Source of the DNA: Hyphomicrobiales bacterium
Lineage (GTDB): Bacteria > Pseudomonadota > Alphaproteobacteria > Rhizobiales > Beijerinckiaceae
Assembly (NCBI GenBank): GCA_015655535.1
Contig: JAATEW010000229.1
Coordinates: 1 to 8,325 of the forward strand
Length of the DNA: 8,325 nt
Direction of reading: 5' to 3'
Position 1 is the stretch's first letter, and each line of letters starts with the position of its first letter. The notes below the pieces were generated by a model, which searched no databases, was not told the DNA's origin, and was given only the letters and a program-made list of their open reading frames with translations. Below are positions 6,473 to 8,325 of this stretch, piece by piece. The translations under genes and the position numbers were made by a program.

Positions 6473-6853
6473 ATGAGCGACAAACCTCAAGAAAAAACCT
6501 ATAGCGAAAACGAAATCAAAGAGCGACTCGCCGCCGAAATTCCGCTTTGGACCTATGAAGGTGGCTGGATCAGGCGAACTTTCAAGACGGCTGGCTGGAA
6601 AGGCACGCTGATGGTCATCAATACGGTCGGCCATCTCGCCGAGGCCGCGTGGCACCACCCGGACATTACAGCCTCCTATGCCTGGGTCGAGGTCCGCCTG
6701 CAGACGCATACGGCCAAGGGAATCACCGATAAGGACTTCACTTTAGCCAAGAAGATCGAGGACGTCGTGCAATGGCAGCCGGGCAAGGATGGCGGCGCGC
6801 TCGAAGGAACGCCGGAGGATCCGCGCTTCGCCTATATCAAATACGGCAAGTAA
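6473..6853 (+). CDS. Pterin-4a-carbinolamine dehydratase-like protein
   Basis: The 126-residue product belongs to the PCD/DCoH family, whose members dehydrate 4a-hydroxytetrahydropterins or act as pterin-binding partners. The core shows WTYEGGWIRRTF at 26-37, the AEAAWHHPD block at 56-64 and LQTHTAKGITDKDFTLAKKI at 76-95. His61, His62, His79 and Asp88 match the conserved active-site positions, so catalysis looks intact. A tail of about 25 residues (100-126, GGALEGTPEDPRFAYIKYGK) extends past the typical fold of about 100 residues. The open frame runs 58 codons further upstream into the spacer and the opposite gene, but Met at 6473 gives a clean PCD N terminus; GTG at 6470 is one codon earlier. 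No phenylalanine hydroxylase gene is nearby, and its place between two H4MPT blocks suggests a role with methanopterin or its precursors. That role is inference. The ribosome binding site is weak. Confidence 0.92.
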   Translation: MSDKPQEKTYSENEIKERLAAEIPLWTYEGGWIRRTFKTAGWKGTLMVINTVGHLAEAAWHHPDITASYAWVEVRLQTHTAKGITDKDFTLAKKIEDVVQWQPGKDGGALEGTPEDPRFAYIKYGK

Positions 6854-7031
6854 CGTGTGCGCGATTTGCGTCGGCGCTCAAGCCTCGGTAGAAGGCGATT
6901 CATGTGAACGGACTCGCGGCGCTTTGAACGGGAACTGTGATAAATCTTTCACATGATATTGATCGAAACCAACCTCAGGGCCGGGCGATCGATTTCGATT
7001 TCAGGGTCTGAAAGCGATCTGCGGGGAGGCA
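6854..7031 (+). promoter_or_regulatory. fhcB upstream region
   Basis: This 178-bp spacer separates the dehydratase gene from fhcB and holds no gene on either strand that I can support. It contains a 9-bp inverted repeat (listed separately), a TGTGA-N8-TCACA pair at 6936-6953, and just before fhcB a nested hairpin at 6987-7019: outer arms GATCG/CGATC and inner arms TTTCAG/CTGAAA with a 3-nt loop. TTGAAC at 6924-6929 is a possible -35 element, but no good -10 follows. GGGGAGG at 7023-7029 is a very strong ribosome binding sequence, but it ends only 2 nt before the fhcB ATG. No intrinsic terminator for the dehydratase gene is apparent, so read-through into fhc is possible. Confidence 0.45.
6900..6956. 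repeat. 9-bp inverted repeat TCATGTGAA / TTCACATGA
   Basis: TCATGTGAA at 6900-6908 is exactly mirrored by TTCACATGA at 6948-6956, with 39 bp between. The right arm also pairs with TGTGA at 6936-6940 as a shorter inverted repeat with an 8-bp spacer, reminiscent of CRP/FNR-type half-sites but with the wrong spacing. It could be a regulator-binding site or an RNA hairpin upstream of fhcB. Chance is possible in a spacer of this size. Confidence 0.5.
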
Positions 7032-8120
7032 ATGGATAAGGCATGGATTGACGGAGCCGCCGTTTCCTTGGAAACGGCCGCGGCGGCAGCCGCGCTCGTG
7101 CTCAAAACCGCGCGCCTGCCGGCCATTGCCGGTCTTGGCACGGATGTCGCCGGCACACGTGCGGCCATCCTTCTGGCGGACAAGCTGCATGGCGCCATCG
7201 ACCATATGCGCTCGGAGATCGTGTTCCGCGATCTCGACGTGCTGCGCCAGGCGGGCGCCATGGTTACGACCGTGGGCGAAGCGCGTCTGCGCGGCGACGT
7301 GCTGCTTTTCATCGGCGCGAATCTGACCAAGGCCTGGCCGCCTCTGATGGACGCTCTGCGGCCGGATCTGGCGCCTGTCCTCGAAGCCGAGATCACGGCC
7401 CGCAAAATCATCTGGATCGGCGCGGGCAGAGGCGAGGCCCCGGCTGGCACGCTCGAAGTCGCGGCGACCCCCGCCGCCCTGCCGAACATTCTCGCCTCTC
7501 TCAGAGCCATTGTGCTTGGCCGCAAGACCATGCAAGGGCCGGCCATTACGAAGAAGCTCACCGAGGTCGCGGAGATTTTGAAAGCCGCGCCTTTCGGCGT
7601 CGCCGTCTGGTCGGCGGAATCGGCCGATATGCTCTCGATCGAGATGCTGACCGGCCTCATTATCGATCTCAACAAGAACACGCGTTTTTCGAGCGTGCGC
7701 CTGGTGGCGCCGATGAATGCGGCGGGCGTCGTGCTCACCTCCGGCTGGATGACGGGTTTTCCGGTCCGCACCGGCTTCGGGCGCGGCTATCCCGAACATG
7801 ATACGTGGCGGTTCGAGTCGACGCGGCTGATCGACAGCGGCGAGGCCGACGCGGCGATCTGGATCTCGGCCTATGGCGCGGAAGCCCCGCCCTGGACCAA
7901 GCAAGTGCCGCTCATCGCTTTGAGCGCGCCGGGAACGAGCTTTCCAGCCGAACCGCATGTGCGCTTCGAGGTCGGCAGGCCCGGCGTCGATTATGACTCG
8001 ACCGAATATGTGCCGCAGGCCGGCACGCTTGTCGCGGTCGAGGCGACGGACCGCAGCGAGGCGTCAAGCGTCGCGCATATCCTTGGCCTCATCGACGCCG
8101 AACTCGCAAAGGGAGAATGA
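7032..8120 (+). CDS. fhcB: Formyltransferase/hydrolase complex subunit B (FwdB-like, cofactor-free)
   Basis: FhcB is the bacterial counterpart of formylmethanofuran dehydrogenase subunit B and is part of the FhcABCD complex, which transfers the formyl group from formyl-H4MPT to methylofuran and hydrolyses it to formate. The 362-residue product shows family stretches near AIAGLGTDVAGTRAAILLADKL (about 31-52), LLFIGANLTKAWPPLM (91-106) and TSGWMTGFPVRTGFGRGYPEHDTWRF (about 237-262). I find no cysteine in the entire protein, so the N-terminal iron-sulfur motif and the metal-ligand cysteine of archaeal FwdB are absent. This agrees with the known loss of dehydrogenase function in bacterial Fhc, where B is thought to be structural. 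The ATG is placed by N-terminal similarity. Its stop lies 2 nt before the preferred fhcA start (or overlaps an alternative fhcA start by 3 bp), the usual B-A order. Confidence 0.93.
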   Translation: MDKAWIDGAAVSLETAAAAAALVLKTARLPAIAGLGTDVAGTRAAILLADKLHGAIDHMRSEIVFRDLDVLRQAGAMVTTVGEARLRGDVLLFIGANLTKAWPPLMDALRPDLAPVLEAEITARKIIWIGAGRGEAPAGTLEVAATPAALPNILASLRAIVLGRKTMQGPAITKKLTEVAEILKAAPFGVAVWSAESADMLSIEMLTGLIIDLNKNTRFSSVRLVAPMNAAGVVLTSGWMTGFPVRTGFGRGYPEHDTWRFESTRLIDSGEADAAIWISAYGAEAPPWTKQVPLIALSAPGTSFPAEPHVRFEVGRPGVDYDSTEYVPQAGTLVAVEATDRSEASSVAHILGLIDAELAKGE

Positions 8121-8122
8121 GC

Positions 8123-8325
8123 ATGTTGATACGCCTTGCGGGCGGCCGCGTGATCGATCCGGTCAACAATCGCGACGCGGTCGGCGATCTTTGGATCAGG
8201 GACGGGCGCATTATCGATCCGCCCGAGCATGAGCAGCCGGACCAGACTCATGACGTCACCGGCAAGATCGTCATGGACGGCGCGATAGACATTAATTCCA
8301 ACATCGCGGGCGGAAATGTGAACAC
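8123..8325 (+). CDS. fhcA: Formyltransferase/hydrolase complex subunit A, 5' end only
   Basis: FhcA is the amidohydrolase-type subunit that hydrolyses formyl-methylofuran to formate. The 67 visible residues begin MLIRLAGGRVIDPVNNRD and continue GDLWIRDGRIIDPP, typical of the amidohydrolase N-terminal beta-sandwich; the protein is usually over 500 residues, so most lies beyond the window. At 51-67 the expected metal-binding segment reads MDGAIDINSNIAGGNVN: where amidohydrolases and archaeal FwdA have His-x-His, this has Asn58-x-Asn60. ATG at 8123 is preferred because GGGAG at 8111-8115 lies 7 nt upstream. An in-frame ATG at 8117 would add two residues but has almost no ribosome binding site spacing. 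It is translationally linked to fhcB. Confidence 0.92.
   Translation, partial: MLIRLAGGRVIDPVNNRDAVGDLWIRDGRIIDPPEHEQPDQTHDVTGKIVMDGAIDINSNIAGGNVN

Noticed and set aside
6936..6953. Canonical CRP/FNR binding site
   Set aside because: The TGTGA and TCACA halves are separated by 8 bp rather than the usual 6, so it is not called as such a site.
6975..7958. A 327-codon open frame on the minus strand
   Set aside because: Antisense to fhcB, which matches its family over its full length; the shadow is rich in Arg, Gly and His with no domain.
1..8325. Mobile elements, CRISPR arrays, tRNA or rRNA genes
   Set aside because: No transposase, terminal repeats, regularly spaced repeats or RNA gene structures were found; the window is a coherent metabolic cluster.

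Overview
The window is a cluster of tetrahydromethanopterin/methylofuran (H4MPT/MYFR) one-carbon genes from a methylotrophic bacterium. Fae, MtdB, Mch and Fhc together form the formaldehyde-to-formate route that methylotrophic proteobacteria share with methanogenic archaea. The protein sequences, the GC-rich codon use and the Fhc gene order suggest an alphaproteobacterium of the Hyphomicrobiales, for example the Methylobacterium, Beijerinckiaceae or Methylocystaceae lineages. The genus cannot be fixed from this window. Whether the host is a methanotroph cannot be seen either, because no methane or methanol oxidation gene is present.

Minus-strand block (about 6340 down to 1): seven genes read right to left. 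In transcription order they are the RFA-P synthase (Orf4/MptG type), mtdB, an ATP-grasp ligase of the Orf17 type, mch, a RimK-type ATP-grasp ligase (Orf7 type), a CitG-like triphosphoribosyl-dephospho-CoA synthase homologue (Orf5 type) and fae. The first six are packed with a 6-bp gap or overlaps of 4, 32, 4, 17 and 4 bp, so they almost certainly form one translationally coupled operon. The last gene, fae, follows a 232-bp spacer. It has its own strong ribosome binding site and a leader with stem-loops and a short direct repeat, so it may be separately expressed. It runs off the left edge.

Plus-strand block (6473 to the right edge): a pterin-4a-carbinolamine dehydratase-like gene is divergent from the operon across a 132-bp spacer. 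A 178-bp spacer with inverted repeats follows, then fhcB and the first 67 codons of fhcA.

How the genes work together: Fae joins formaldehyde to H4MPT. MtdB oxidises methylene-H4MPT to methenyl-H4MPT, and Mch hydrolyses this to formyl-H4MPT. The Fhc complex then passes the formyl group to methylofuran and hydrolyses it to formate. RFA-P synthase commits to H4MPT synthesis. The two ATP-grasp proteins, the CitG-like protein and possibly the carbinolamine dehydratase are most likely cofactor-synthesis enzymes, but their exact steps are inference. The pathway is known, so I do not claim a new system. The points most worth checking are the Asn-x-Asn in place of the expected His-x-His metal motif in FhcA, the cysteine-free FhcB, the unassigned cofactor genes, and the inverted repeats in the spacers.
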